This document shows, in pieces, positions 11,784 to 22,880 of a DNA stretch of 64,000 nucleotides. The DNA lies in NCBI RefSeq assembly GCF_030272615.1, contig NC_081409.1, positions 24,386,406 through 24,450,405 of the forward strand. Reading direction: 5' to 3'. Positions within the stretch are counted from its first letter, which is position 1. Every line of letters begins with the position of its first letter. This DNA comes from Cryptomeria japonica (Eukaryota; Streptophyta; Pinopsida; Cupressales; Cupressaceae). Both the position numbers and the translations under genes were made by a program. The notes beneath the pieces were generated by a model, which saw only the letters and a list, made by a program, of their open reading frames with translations, made no database searches and was not told the origin of the DNA.

Positions 11784-12658
11784 CTACATGTCATCTTTCC
11801 ACTGCCATACTCTCCCTTCATAAAAAATTGCATCTTGGCTAACTATGCATTGTTGTGTCTCAGGATTATAGAATCTATAGCCTTTAGTTGCAATAGAGTA
11901 GCCCACAAAGATACAAAGTTGGGATTTGGCATCCAATTTCTTCTGCTTTTGAATTGGAATATGCACATATGCCAAGCATCCAAAGATGCGAAGATGAGCC
12001 ACTGAAGGCTTGTGACTACTCCAGGCTTCCTTTGGAGTCAGATTTTGAACTGCTTTTGTGGGACTACAATTGAGAATATACACTGTAGTGACAACTGCTT
12101 CTCCCCGAAAACTATTTGGAAGATTTTTTGTCTGCAACATGCTTCATGCCATTTCCATAATGGTACGGTTATTTCTTTCAGCAATACCATTTTGCTGAGG
12201 TGTATATGCGGTAGTAAGCTATCTCTGGATGTCATTCTTAACACAAAAATCAGCAAAGTCATTAGAAGTAAACTCTCCCCCTCTATCTGTTCTGAGCATC
12301 ATGACAGGATACCCGCTTTATTTTTCAGCTAGTGCTTTAAAATTCTTGAAGCATGCAAAGGCTTCAAATTTTTCATCAAAAAATAAACCCAAGTGTGGCG
12401 AGAGTAATCATAAATGAATGTCAAAAAATAAAGGTTCTTACCCAATGATGGCTCTTGCATATCACCATAGATGTCAGCATGCACAAGCTCTAGAGGAGAT
12501 TTGGCTCTCCAAGATTTGCCCACTGGAAAACTGTCTTAGTGATGCTTGCCAAGTGCACACCCTGAACAAAATTCTTCTTTTGCCTTGATTGGAGGAAGAC
12601 CTCTCACCATATTCTTCTTATTCAACAAAGTTAGCCCTTGAAAATTTAGATGACCATA
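11784..12658 (-). pseudogene. copia-1 integrase fragments
   Basis: The minus-strand pieces include the core (ELVHADIYGDMQ, FLTFIYDYSRHTWVYFL) and the C-terminal part (SFRGEAVVTTVYILNCSPT, LRIFGCLAYVHIPIQ). Frames shift between the pieces, so no complete integrase is encoded. Confidence 0.85.
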
Positions 12659-13066
12659 TCATTGATGCCATAACCATGAATCATCTATGGTTGATTTTAG
12701 TGCATGCAACTTACTAGAAACCAATTTGAGAGGAAACAATCTATTCTTTGTCATATAAGTATTTGCTACAAGATGATGATTATTAGATTTATCAAAAATA
12801 TTGCAACAACTATCTTCAAATACAACTTTATAGTTCTTTTCTAGAATTTGTCCTATACTCAAAAGACTATGCTGTAATTCTGGAACAAAGAAAGTATTAT
12901 GGATATTTGTAGTGTCTCCTGGTATAGTCTTGACTACAAGGGTACATTTTCCCATTACATCAACCTCCTTATCATCTCCAAATCTAACTTTACTCCTCAT
13001 TGAATCATCTAATTTGACAAAGAAATCAGATTTACCTATCATGTGATTTGAACAACCGTTGTCCAA
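12659..13066 (-). pseudogene. copia-1 protease and pre-integrase region
   Basis: The open minus-strand frame starts at MDNGCSNHMIG. The usual copia protease motif is D-S-G-x-S/T, and here the position after D is N. It continues through FFVPELQHSLLSIGQI to a pre-integrase segment ending SWLWHQ. It would be part of a single gag-pol protein in an intact element. Confidence 0.85.
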
Positions 13067-13069
13067 GAA

Positions 13070-13960
13070 CTAGACATCCTCTTGGGGTTCTTTTGCCAAA
13101 TTGCATGCAAAGAATGTAGAATTATTTGCATCAGAAGAATCTTCTACATATCTAGCTCTTGACTTATTCAAGTCAGATTTCTTTTTCTTGCACTCAAATT
13201 CATAGTGTCCATATCTTTCACAATATAAGTTATTTCCAGAAGATTCACCTTTAAATTTAGCAGTATGAGAGGGAGCAGATTTGGATTTTTCCTCAATATT
13301 CATAGAAGACTGGAAAGCTTGAACAAAACTTTCCATAAAATGCTACATGCACTCTTCATGAGACTGCAAATAACCAATTAATTCTGCAACTTTGAAAGTT
13401 TTTAGATCTTTACTTTCTTCAATAGCAATTACTAGTGGATCAAATTTAGGAGGAAGAAACCTCAAAAAATTTTCTACAATTTTCTGATCTGATATAGTTT
13501 CACCTTGAGTCCTAAGCTGATTCATAATACCTTGAGTCCTTGTAATAAATTCATGAATAGACTTAGATTCTTTCATCCTCAAATTTTCAAATTATTTTCG
13601 AAAAGTTTGAAGTCTTACCAATTTGATTTTATCTGTACCTTGGTATGCAGTTTGTAGAGTCTCCAACACATCCTTTTGATTTTGTCAGACTGACAATTTG
13701 AGGAAAAATTGAAACATCCAAGGCAGATTGAATGGTGAAAAGAGCTTTGCTATCCTTCTTTCTCTCTTCTTTCAGCTGATTTTTCTATTGTGGTGTCTAT
13801 GTATTGGATGTATTTTGATCAACAGCTTCTGTTATCCACCTTCCACAAATTCCCAAAGATCTCGGGATAAAAGTAGGGTCTTCATATTGATACTCCAATA
13901 ATCATAGTTTTCTCCAGTAAATAATGGAAGCTGAAATGCTAAATCTTTTCCATTAGCCAT
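13070..13960 (-). pseudogene. copia-1 gag
   Basis: The minus-strand ATG is at 13960 (MANGKDLAFQLPLFTGENYD), typical of copia gag. Later parts include IMNQLRTQGETISDQKIVENFL and a zinc knuckle whose second cysteine is replaced by tyrosine (CERYGHYEFEC). Stops and frameshifts occur at about 13860 and 13600. Confidence 0.8.
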
Positions 13961-14016
13961 CTAGAAACAATTGTTGTTCTAACCTGCAACCTGCACAATC
14001 AGAACTCTTGCAACCT

Positions 14017-14028
14017 GCTCTGATACCA
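14017..14028 (-). other. copia-1 primer-binding site
   Basis: GCTCTGATACCA is the reverse complement of TGGTATCAGAGC, the initiator-methionine tRNA site usual for plant copia elements. It lies next to the inner LTR edge at 14031. Confidence 0.9.
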
Positions 14029-14030
14029 GA

Positions 14031-14340
14031 TGAAATATTATCAATTTAACAAGCATAAAAAACTAAACTGAAAATAAGAAGACTGTTGTGAATTTCTTAG
14101 AACTGAGAAATATATTGTATGCATTAACTTGAATCAAAAAAGCTATTGCATAGTCTCTAATAGAAATAGAGAGTTGATCATAGATTAAAGAAAGCAAAAA
14201 AAAATAGTCATCGACTGTCTTATTGCATGCACAACAGTGAAAACAAATCAAAAAATAAAACAAAAACCACAACGTTTCTTTATTATGCAAGAGTATGTTT
14301 TATTAGCTATGAAAAACAACAAAGAGGATCTTTTGCATGC
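14031..14340 (-). repeat. copia-1 5' LTR (about 310 bp)
   Basis: The inner edge is set by the primer site (plus strand TGAAATATT from 14031). The outer edge is placed at about 14337-14340, where NLR-B coding similarity begins. There is no second copy in the window to check the length. Confidence 0.6.
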
Positions 14341-14898
14341 CAACGCATCATTCGTATCTTTAGATTGGATGCTAGAAAAAAGACATCTTAATTTGATGTA
14401 GAACACATTAAGAATTCTAGAATGGAAAAATAGAATCGATGTTAAAAAGATAGAGGCAGTGACATTAAGATATATTTATGCACTTGGTGATATTTCTTGG
14501 TTGAATGTAGAAGCACTTGATAAATTAGCCGTGTTGAAGTTGGAGAGGCTTCCCACTAAGGTAACAGGTCCTCTAAAGGCAATTCCATAATTCCAATAGC
14601 ATGCGCATACCTTCATTTCATTGTTATGTTTTTAAACTCTTTATTATTGTTTATAAAAGATGCAATGGGTTTCATATTTAATTGAAGTTCTGAAAAAGAA
14701 ATAGTAACTATGTCTATAGTTACCAGAAAGTTTAAGGAAAGTAATAGTCACGAAGAAGCCAGATGACATGGGGAACTTATTAAAGACACTGCTAAATTCC
14801 TCCTTGCATATTTTAATTCTATATTTTCCAGAACCAAGTGAACACTCTAATCAAAGGGAAGATACCAGTGAAAAGACAGATAATTATGAAGGGGGAAA
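14341..14898 (+). pseudogene. NLR-B: degenerate linker exon plus intron, paralogue of 62590-63140
   Basis: From about 14376 the sequence aligns closely with NLR-A exon 6 (LEKRHLNLM, RYIYALGDISWLNVEALDKL, VLKLERLP) and with the following intron (ACATGGGGAACTTATTAAAG shared). A stop replaces a lysine codon (TTGATGTAG near 14395) and there is a small deletion near 14470. The upstream NB-ARC exon is not in the window because copia-1 is inserted inside this exon. Copia-2 is inserted in the intron. Confidence 0.85.
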
Positions 14899-15523
14899 TG
14901 TTGGAAAACTAATCCCAACTGCCTCGTTTATTTATGCCACTGTAAATCTTCATTTTTGGCCCCCAACAAATCTTGCAAATATTCTCACATGTGTGAGATT
15001 TCATTCTCTTGCTAATATCATTTAATCAATATTTTAAAATTTGCATGAGAGGACAAATTTTGGTAAAAATGCAAATCTATATCTTCTTAGACAAGATTTC
15101 CTAGCTAACAAAAAATAAATACATTTATTTTCTCCTTGGTTGGGTCATACGTAACTTCTAGAAATTTTTTTTTTAATAGAAGTTTGGTGGTCATTTTGAA
15201 GTTAGTTTTTGGAGACAATGAGAAGAGAAAAAGGACAGAGTAGAGTAGCAACAAATTTCCTATAAAAACAATTAAAAAAGACATCCAGTGCTGTAGCAAT
15301 AGCCAGTCAGAAACAAGGGAGTTTAAACTATTTTATTTTCTAAGAACAAATTTGAGAGCAGCAGCTCTGTAATTTTCTAATTGGTGTAGATTTTGTAAGC
15401 ATTGGTATATGAATATAAATAGAAAAGTAATATGGGCAAATTCTGTGTTTAAATTTCACTGCGCTGTTTCCTTTTGGTGCTCTTTTTTTTTTTTTCTTTT
15501 CATGTCCTCTGCTTCTTCCTTCA
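14899..15523 (+). repeat. copia-2 5' LTR
   Basis: Starts TGTTGGAAAACTA and ends CCTTCA two bases before the primer site. A plausible TATA-like ATGAATATAAATAG lies near 15410. Confidence 0.9.
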
Positions 15524-15525
15524 CA

Positions 15526-15537
15526 TGGTATCAGAGT
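15526..15537 (+). other. copia-2 primer-binding site
   Basis: TGGTATCAGAGT fits the initiator-methionine tRNA complement except for the last base. Confidence 0.9.
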
Positions 15538-15619
15538 TGAAGGTCAGTAAGCTGAAGGTTGTTTGTGTTGAAGTTTTTCAAAAAAAATTCAAGGAGTTTG
15601 AAGATTTACATAGCCAACA

Positions 15620-16532
15620 ATGGCAAGCACAAGCATAAGCTTGACAAACCCACAAATTCCACAATTTAATGGCAAGAACTATGACTACTGGGCAGTCACA
15701 ATGAAGACATTGTTTTGTGCTCAAGATTTATGGGAATTTGTTGAGAATGGCTACCCAGAACTAGTAGATACAACAACATATAATGCATTGTCTCAAGCAG
15801 ATAAAGACTTATTGAAGGAAAATAGAAAGAAAGATTCGAAAGCCCTCTTCTTCATCTTTCAAGGAGTCAATGAAAGTATTTTTCTAAGGATTCAAAGTGC
15901 AACAAAATTCAAACAAACTTGGGATATTCTACAAATCGCATACCAGGGAATGGACAAAGTAAAGACAACAAAACTACAAATGCTCAGAAGAGACTTTGAG
16001 ACCATAGTCATGAAGGAGACTGAATCAATAGACTCATTTTTTACACATATTATTGGATTGGTTAATCAAATCAGATCTCATGGTGAGGCACTTCAAGAAA
16101 GAAGAATAGTTGAGAAGCTATTGAGAAGCCTACTTGCAAGGTTTATGCCAATTGTTGTAGCCATTAAAGAGACTAAGAATCTCTCTCAATTTTTTCAATG
16201 GATGAATTACAGGCATAACTCATTTCACATGGCACAAGATGAGTAGAACAACAAATTCATCATTGGAGCATGCCTTCAAAACACAAGCTATAATTAGCCA
16301 TGGTAGAGGCAAAGGAAGAGGAAGAAATTTGTATAGAGGTGGAAGAAGTAGCCCATCACACTTAGGTGGAAGAAGCAACCCATCAACCTCAAGTGGAAGA
16401 GGGAGCAACCAAAATTTCAATCGAAATCAGCCCCAAGGTCAAAGGTATGATAAATCACAAGTCCAATGTCATTATTGCAAAAAATATGGGCATTATTTGA
16501 ATGAATGTACACACCTCAAAAAAATGGTGTAG
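15620..16532 (+). pseudogene. copia-2 gag
   Basis: An ATG at 15620 opens a 208-codon frame (MASTSISLTNPQIPQFNGKN, typical of copia gag), stopping at 16246. The frame shifts to 16239-16532, which encodes a basic RGRGRN region and an intact zinc knuckle (CHYCKKYGHYLNEC). The knuckle runs directly into integrase sequence through a deletion. Confidence 0.9.
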
Positions 16533-16915
16533 ATGAAACGAAAAATAGAACAATTATGGAAATGGCAAGGAGCATGCTAAAAGAAAAACATTGGTCAATT
16601 GAGTATTGGGCTGAAGCTGTCTCATGTGCAGTCTATATAATAAATAGATGTCCAACTAAGAGTCTAAAGAATATGATTCCGGAAGAAGCATGAAGTGGAA
16701 GAAAACAAAATGTTGCTCACATGAGAGTGTTTGGATGCGTGGCATATGTGCATGTCCTAGATGAATTAAGAAAGAAGTTGGACAACAAAGGAGAAAGATG
16801 CATATTCATGGGATATAGCGAAGAATCAAAGGCATATAAACTATACAATCCAATAACCAAAAGAGTAATAATCAACAGAGATGTGCAGTTTATTAAAGAG
16901 GAAGCATGAGATGGC
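16505..16915 (+). pseudogene. copia-2 integrase C-terminal part
   Basis: It begins at YTPQKNGVDETKNRTIMEMA, the classic integrase motif just after the catalytic E region, and continues to MRVFGCVAYVHV and EESKAYKLYNP. A stop stands at 16690. The protease and the first two thirds of integrase are absent. Confidence 0.9.
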
Positions 16916-17049
16916 ACCTTAGAGGAAACAATCAATGTAACAACAAGCATACAACAAGAAGATGGAGAAGAAATTATACCAGGAGGTATTCCTCCAGAAG
17001 TGACTCCTCCAACTCCCATTCAAAGTCAAAAAAGTGGTCCTCAAATGAC

Positions 17050-17900
17050 ACCTTCATCAAGAAAGGCATAAAGAAAGATTGTTTGTCAAGGGGATACAAA
17101 CAACAACGAGGTAGAGACTATGATGAAACTTATACTCCCATTGCAAGGATGGAAACAATAAGGGCAATTGTGGCAATAGCAACTCAACACAAATGGAAGG
17201 TATATCAAATGGACATAAAGTCAGCATTTTTAAATGGAGTATTAAAAGAGGAGGTGTATATAGAACAGCCACCTGAATATGAGGTTCAAGGACAAGAAGA
17301 CAAAGTTTATAAGCTGAAAAAGGTATTTTATGGTTTGTAGCAAGCACCACAGGCATGGTATAACAAAATTTACACATACTTCTTGAGCAATGATTTTAAC
17401 AAAAGTGATGGTGAGCCTACTCTCTACATAAAGGAAGGTGTTGGTAAGCTCTTAATTATTGTTTTGTATGTAGATGACTTAATATTCACAGGCAATGATG
17501 ATATTCTCATTGCTGATTTCAAAGAAACAATGAAAAGTTAATTTGAGATAACTGATCTAGGGTTGTTAAAATACTTCCTAGGAATAGAAGTGCATGAAAA
17601 GAAGAATGATATTTTTATTGGTCAATCAAAGTTTACAGATCAGATCTTGAAGAGGTTTAAAATGCGAAATAGTAAGTTTGCTCCAACACCAACAACCACA
17701 TGTCTTAAATTGAGTAAGGATGATTGCAACAACAATGTCAATCCAAACATTTAAAAAAGCATGGTTGGAAGTTTAATGTATTTAACTGCAATAAAACCTG
17801 ATATAATGTATGCAATGAGTTTAATTTCAAGGTTTATGGAGATCCCAAAGGAGACACACTGGTTGGCAGCCAAAAGAATAATGAGATATGTTAATGGAAC
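17050..17900 (+). pseudogene. copia-2 reverse transcriptase
   Basis: RT blocks are visible in one frame: DYDETYTPIARMETIRAIVA, YQMDIKSAFLNG, the catalytic VLYVDDLIFTG and SLMYLTAIKPDIMYAMSL. Nonsense codons interrupt it at about 17338, 17538 and 17752, so no enzyme is made. Confidence 0.9.
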
Positions 17901-17957
17901 AAAGGTATGTATATAATGTATATAGCAGCAACAGGGGTAGCATGACAAGCCATATGG

Positions 17958-18248
17958 ATGAGAAGGATATTCGAAGATTTAAGACATGAACAAGAAGGGG
18001 CAACTACAATATTTTGTGATAACAATTCAACAATTGCACTATCCAACAACATAGTTTTCCATAAAAGAAGCAAACATATTGATACAAGGTATCATTTTAT
18101 AAGGGAACTAATCAATGATGGTGAAGTTATTTTGGATAATTGTAGGTCTGAAGAATAGTATGCTGATATTTTTACAAAGCCATTGGCAAGAGATAGTTTT
18201 GTTCATCAAAGAGACAACTTGGGCATCATGGATGGCAGCAGCTGCGAT
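17958..18248 (+). pseudogene. copia-2 RNase H C-terminal part
   Basis: TTIFCDNNSTIALSNNIVFH and SKHIDTRYHFIRELI are the final copia RNase H blocks; ADIFTKPLARDSF ends the polyprotein. The front of RNase H is broken by frameshifts near 17900-17960. Confidence 0.9.
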
Positions 18249-18261
18249 TAAGGAGGGGGAA

Positions 18262-18879
18262 TGTTGAAAACTACTCCCAACTACCTCATTTATTTCTGCC
18301 ACTGTAAATCTTCATTTTTGGCCCCGAACAAATCTTGCAAATATTCTTACATGTGTGATATTTCATTCTCCAGCTAATATCATTTAATCAATATTTTGAA
18401 ATTTGCACGAGAGGACAAATTTTGGTAAAAATGCAAATCTATATCTTCTTAGACAAGATTTCCGAGCTAGCAAAAATTAAATGCATTTATTTCCTCCTTG
18501 GCTGGGTCATACATAACTTCTAGAAATGTTTGTTTTAATAGAAGTTTGGTGGTCATTTTGAAGTTATTTTTTGGAGAGAATGAGAAGAGAAAAAGGCCAG
18601 AGAAGAGCAGACACAAATTTTCTATAACAATTGAAAGAGACATCCAGTGTTGTAGCAACAACCAGTCAGAAACAAGGGAGTTTAAACTATTTTATTTTCT
18701 GAGAACAAACTTGAGAGCAACAACTTTGTAATTTTCTATTTGGTGTATATTTTGTAAGCATTGGTATATGAATATAAATAGAAATGTAATATGGTCAAAA
18801 TTTGTGTTTAAATTTCACTTCACTATTTGCTTTTGATGCTCTATTTTTTTTCTTTTCATGTCCTCTACATCTTTTTTCA
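18262..18879 (+). repeat. copia-2 3' LTR
   Basis: Starts TGTTGAAAACTA after the purine tract 18250-18261 and ends TTTTTTCA. It aligns along its full length with 14899-15523. Confidence 0.9.
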
Positions 18880-19627
18880 TGAAATAACAACAAAAGTGCA
18901 TTTAATAGCTTTCTTCAGGGGTTAACTAAGTTACAGACTCTTTGAGTGCTTAATTGCAAGTATTTCTACGAGCTTCCTGAGGAAGTGTGTAGATTACAAT
19001 AGGTGAGTAGACTCACAATGGAAAATTGTAGTAACATGGAGCGTCTACCAGAATCAATTTGCCAACTCTCAACTCTAACATATTTGGACTTGCATGGGTG
19101 TTCAAATTTGTTTGAATTACCTGTTACTTTTGGTCAACTTACATCTTTAACAACTTTAAGTTTGTTCAATTGTCAAAGTTTAAAATAATTACCTTTTAGT
19201 TGTGGTCAACTTGTAGCTCTAACAAGGTTGGATTTGTCTAATTGGAAAATATTGTGAGAATTGCCTTATACATTTAGCCAACTTATAGCTCTATAAGAGT
19301 TGTACTTGTCTAATTATGATAGCTTAAATGAATTACCTTTTAGCTTTGGTCAACTTACAACCCTAATGAGTTTGTATTTGTCCTATTGCCAAAGTTTGAA
19401 AGAATTGTCTTCCGCTTTTGGCCAACTTATAGCTCTAACAAGTCTAGACTTGTCCAATTGTGAAGGCTTAAAAGAATCGCCTTCTACATTTGACCAACTT
19501 ATAGCCCTAACAGGTCTAGACTTGTCCAATTGCAAAAGCTTAAAATAATTGCCTTTTACATTTGGCCAACTTATAGCCCTAACAATTCTAGACTTTAAAG
19601 CTATGAGATTTCCACAATCCATTTTGC
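18880..19627 (+). pseudogene. NLR-B leucine-rich-repeat exon, first part
   Basis: The exon equivalent starts after TTCTTCAG at 18919 and matches NLR-A exon 7 (SRLTMENCSNMERLPESICQ). It encodes 24-residue LRRs of the TNL kind (LxxLDLSNCxxLKELPxxFGQL). The frame is kept but broken by nonsense codons, among them TAG 19000-19002 (shared with NLR-A), TAA near 19186 and 19546, and TGA near 19255. The foldback element follows. Confidence 0.9.
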
Positions 19628-20175
19628 ATTTCTAGTGTATTTTTTTTTTCTGGATTCGATTGTGTGTATATTTTTCCATCAATGTTTCAAATCACACTCT
19701 GTGATTCATCATCAGGATGAAAAGAATTCCCAAGACATGAAAGATGTTGAGTTGGAGATTTGAGGCAGAATATAAAGAGGAGAGGGGTGGGGGAAGGCAC
19801 GAGAAACAAGGAGAGAGGAAAGAGAAAAGGAAAAGACCACCTGAAGGATGGGAGACCTAAAAAACTCCAAGGAATAAACCACCCACAGAAAGGATGGGCT
19901 TTCCTTTTTTATTTTCTGTGGGTGGTTTATTCCTTGGAGTTTTTTAGGTCTCCCATCCTTCAGGTGGTCTTTTCCTTTTCTCTTTCCTCTCTCCTTGTTT
20001 CTCGTGCCTTCCCCCACCCCTCTCCTCTTTATATTCTGCCTCAAATCTGCAACTCAACATCTTTCATGTCTTGGGAATTCTTTTCATCCTGATGATGAAT
20101 CACGGAGTGTGATTCGAAACGTTGATGGAAAAATATACACACAATCGAATCCAGAAAAAAAAATACACTAGAAAT
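19628..20175 (+). mobile_element. Foldback element: near-perfect 264 bp palindrome
   Basis: Two arms (about 19628-19891 and 19912-20175) are inverted copies with a loop of about 20 nt. Ends read ATTTCTAGTGTA...TACACTAGAAAT. I see only a few mismatches outside the loop, three of them CG in the right arm against TG/CA in the left. AATTCTAGACTT flanks it on both sides, with 40 extra bases on the left, compatible with a 9 bp or longer target duplication as in Mutator-like or foldback elements. Open frames in it are mirror images and not genes. Confidence 0.9.
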
Positions 20176-20387
20176 TCTAGACTTGTCCAATTGTGAAAGC
20201 TTAAAAGAATTGCCTTCTACCTTTGGCCAATTTATGGCTCTAATAGAGTTGAACTTGTTCAAATATAAAAGTTTGAAGGAATTGCCTATTGAATTTGAAC
20301 AACTTAGATCTTTGACATATAAAAATATAGAATTTTGTTATAATTTAGAGTCTGACATTTGTCAGATTGTGAGATTTTGCCAAGATC
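20176..20387 (+). pseudogene. NLR-B leucine-rich-repeat exon, last part
   Basis: LRR coding resumes (LSNCESLKELPSTFGQF, LKELPIEFEQLRSL) and goes to CYNLESDICQIVRFCQD at 20387. If the small LTR insertion at 20388 is removed, the frame continues into 38096 as Gln-Trp-stop. The NLR-B protein therefore ended two codons after the insertion point. Confidence 0.85.
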
Positions 20388-20878
20388 TAGAGGCAATGGA
20401 AAGCACAAAATAGAGAGACAAAATAGATGATAGGAATAAACTATATACTATCAATATGCAAAATATGATCAGCTGGATCATTACAATCTGTTCAATGTTT
20501 GCTCATACAAACAATGTAGATGAGCCTGCTTATATAGGCAAGGCTATATGGATATGTGAGCACACAAACATGACATGTGTCTCAATAAGAAACTAGGGTA
20601 GGTAGGAAATAGGTGTGGGTAGGTAGGAGAAACAATAAAATATTCCAAATGAGGTGGATCACCCACCGAAGGTGGAATTATCACTCCACAATAAGTGGAT
20701 ATGATAGAGTAGTAACAAGATCAACACCATAAAAGGTGGAAATTCTCCTACACACACTATCCCAATGTGGCACAAACACCCAAGTGTCTCATACCCAAAC
20801 TACTATGATATGCATTTACCTAAGTAAACTTAAGTAAGGTGTAATAATATCCATGATGAATAATTATTTACACCAACA

Positions 20879-21330
20879 CCCCCCCTTAAGTGCAACTTAG
20901 GGGAATGCACTAAAGTCTAAACTGCAACTAAGCAATGCAAAATGGGTCCTAGCTACAAGGCCATGTTAGGTACCCATGTAGAAATGCAAATACAATCTCC
21001 CATAAATGGAGAAAGAGAGAAAAACCCAATGGGAAAAAACCCTCCCCCAAAAGAGAGACAAAGAAAGCACACAGTGCTCTGAATGATGAATGAGAGAAAC
21101 AAAAACTTATGTGAGGAAAAATTCCCCCCCATAAGAGAGAAGACAAGACCATGAAGCCCGCCCTCAATATCGAATCTCTTGCAAGGATGGTCCAATGATG
21201 TTGACCAAAATACCTCCCCATAAGGAAGAAAGAGAGTCAATGTTGCACCAATAATGTCAAAGTGTGACAAAACCAGGTACCAAGTTGATGACGATGAATC
21301 ACTCGCTGCAACAAAAATGAAGATCGGGCA
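20879..21330 (-). other. Internal domain of the small LTR element
   Basis: About 450 bp without a convincing gene. Open minus-strand stretches (for example 21351-20953) are hydrophobic and low complexity. It contains repeated AGAGAGA and CCCCCC stretches. Confidence 0.6.
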
Positions 21331-21703
21331 TGGAGGCAATGGAAAGCACAAATAAGAGAGACAAAATAGATGATAGGAATAAAATGTATTCTCATCAATA
21401 GATAAATAAGATGATCAATTGGATCATTACAAGATGTTCAATGATTGCTCGTACAAACAATGTAGATGCGCCTGCTTATATAGGCAAGGCTATATGGATA
21501 TGTGAGCACACAAACATGTCATGTGGCTCAGTAAGAAACTAGGGTAGGTAGGAAATAGGTGTGGGTAGGTAGGAGAAATAATATAATATTGCACATGAGG
21601 TGGAATGTAACAACAAGATAAGATCAACATTATAAAAGGTGGAAATTCTCCTATAGACACTATCACAATGTGGCACAAACACCCAAGTGTCTCATATCCA
21701 AAC

Positions 21704-22476
21704 TGTAGACACCTAAAATTGTCATGTCTAATTAAATAAATATTTTATTTATTTAATTACCTAAGCCTAATTCTTCTATTAATTAAATAAATCTTTATTT
21801 ATTTAATTAATTCATTTATCCTCTTCTAGCCTTATTTCTCATTTAAATAAATACATTTATTTATTTAAATTATCCCTTTCCTAAATTAAATAAATATTTT
21901 ATTTATTTAATTGTCCTACTTCTTCTATTAATTAAATAAATCTTTATTTATTTAATTAATTCATTATCTTTTTCTACACATGACACATGTCATTCATCTC
22001 TTATTTCCTACACTACCTACCTCTTTCATTATTTTGGTATTTCTTATACCTACCCTCTAATCCTAGCCGACCTCTCTTTTTACACCTCTCAATCTTATCC
22101 CTCCATTTCATATTGTGTCTTCTATTTAAGGAGATGCTTTCTTCATTGTCAAACCCTAATGACTGATTTTGGAGTACTTGACTACACTACAATTCCACTT
22201 GCAACCACATTCCGTTCTTTGTTGAGCTCTTGTGCATACCAAAAATCTGAGAGCAAGTATATCAAGCAAGATCAATGGAGATAGGAAGAATGGAGATCAA
22301 AACCCTAGTGGACATGTGATGGTATAATCTTTGTGATTTTGAGTTATTTGCATTGTCTTAGGTAATCTTCATATGTTATGGTGGATCTTTGTTGTTGTTA
22401 GGCTAGGGTTTAGTGGTTGAATCCATTTTAGTCTTTCAATATTATTGTTTATTGTTATCCATTTTCACCATATACA
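21704..22476 (+). repeat. Tat-2 5' LTR (773 bp)
   Basis: TGTAGACACC...CATATACA. The first 260 bp hold about five AT-rich palindromes. A TATA-like TCTATTTAAGG lies near 22120. It is followed by TTT and the primer site. Confidence 0.95.
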
Positions 22477-22479
22477 TTT

Positions 22480-22497
22480 TGGCACGCCCGGTGGGAC
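22480..22497 (+). other. Tat-2 primer-binding site
   Basis: TGGCACGCCCGGTGGGAC, identical to that of Tat-1. Confidence 0.8.
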
Positions 22498-22596
22498 TCT
22501 TGTCCATTTGTATTTAACATTTTTGTTGCAGATTTTGCATTTTTGAAGTTGCAGATCGGACGATTTCGACGACATTTTAGGTTTTTTTTTCGCGTC

Positions 22597-22880
22597 TGCG
22601 AGTGTTCGGATCGCGTTTTTGTATTTCAGAGGCGTCTGCGATATCTTGGATCGCGTCTGTGTTTCTGTCATTTTCTATTTTTGCAGAAAGACGCGTCTGT
22701 GATTCCGAATCGCGTCTGCGCATCATCTTATCACGTCTGTGATTTCGAATCGCGTCTGCGCATCATCTTATCACGTCTGTAGCCGAAAGAAGCGTCTGTG
22801 TTCTGTGGCCGCGTCTGTGAACTACAGAACCACGTCTGTGTTGGACAGACGCATCTGTGTCTTGTATAACAGCGTCCGTG
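22597..22880 (+). repeat. GCGTCTGTG motif array 1 of Tat-2
   Basis: About a dozen copies of CGCGTCTGTG/CACGTCTGTG/GCGTCTGCG, partly as a 47-48 bp tandem unit near 22690-22780 (CGCATCATCTTATCACGTCT repeated). CpG-rich in an AT-rich element. Confidence 0.85.

Larger units (their letters stand above)
10414..14340 (-). mobile_element. copia-1: Ty1/copia retrotransposon, truncated by the Tat-1 insertion
   Basis: On the minus strand the order is LTR, tRNA-Met type primer site, gag, protease, integrase, RT and the start of RNase H, which is the copia order. The 3' part is cut by Tat-1 at 10413. The remainder should lie left of the window. Several frameshifts and stops make it defective. Confidence 0.9.
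14899..18879 (+). mobile_element. copia-2: Ty1/copia retrotransposon with internal deletion
   Basis: The boundaries are set by matching LTRs (14899-15523 and 18262-18879), a TGGTATCAGAG primer site at 15526, a purine tract AAGGAGGGGGAA before the 3' LTR, and a flanking duplication GGAAA (14894-14898) against TGAAA (18880-18884) with one mismatch. The uninterrupted paralogue at 63140 confirms the join. The LTRs differ by roughly 7-8% by eye, so this insertion is much older than Tat-2. Protease and the integrase N-terminus and core are deleted. Confidence 0.95.

Noticed and set aside
19712-20092. Two nearly identical 110-codon frames on opposite strands
   Set aside because: They are mirror images caused by the palindrome, with no independent coding evidence.
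20949-21351. Hydrophobic minus-strand frames inside the small LTR element
   Set aside because: F/S/L-rich translation of purine-rich sequence; no motif, element is non-coding.
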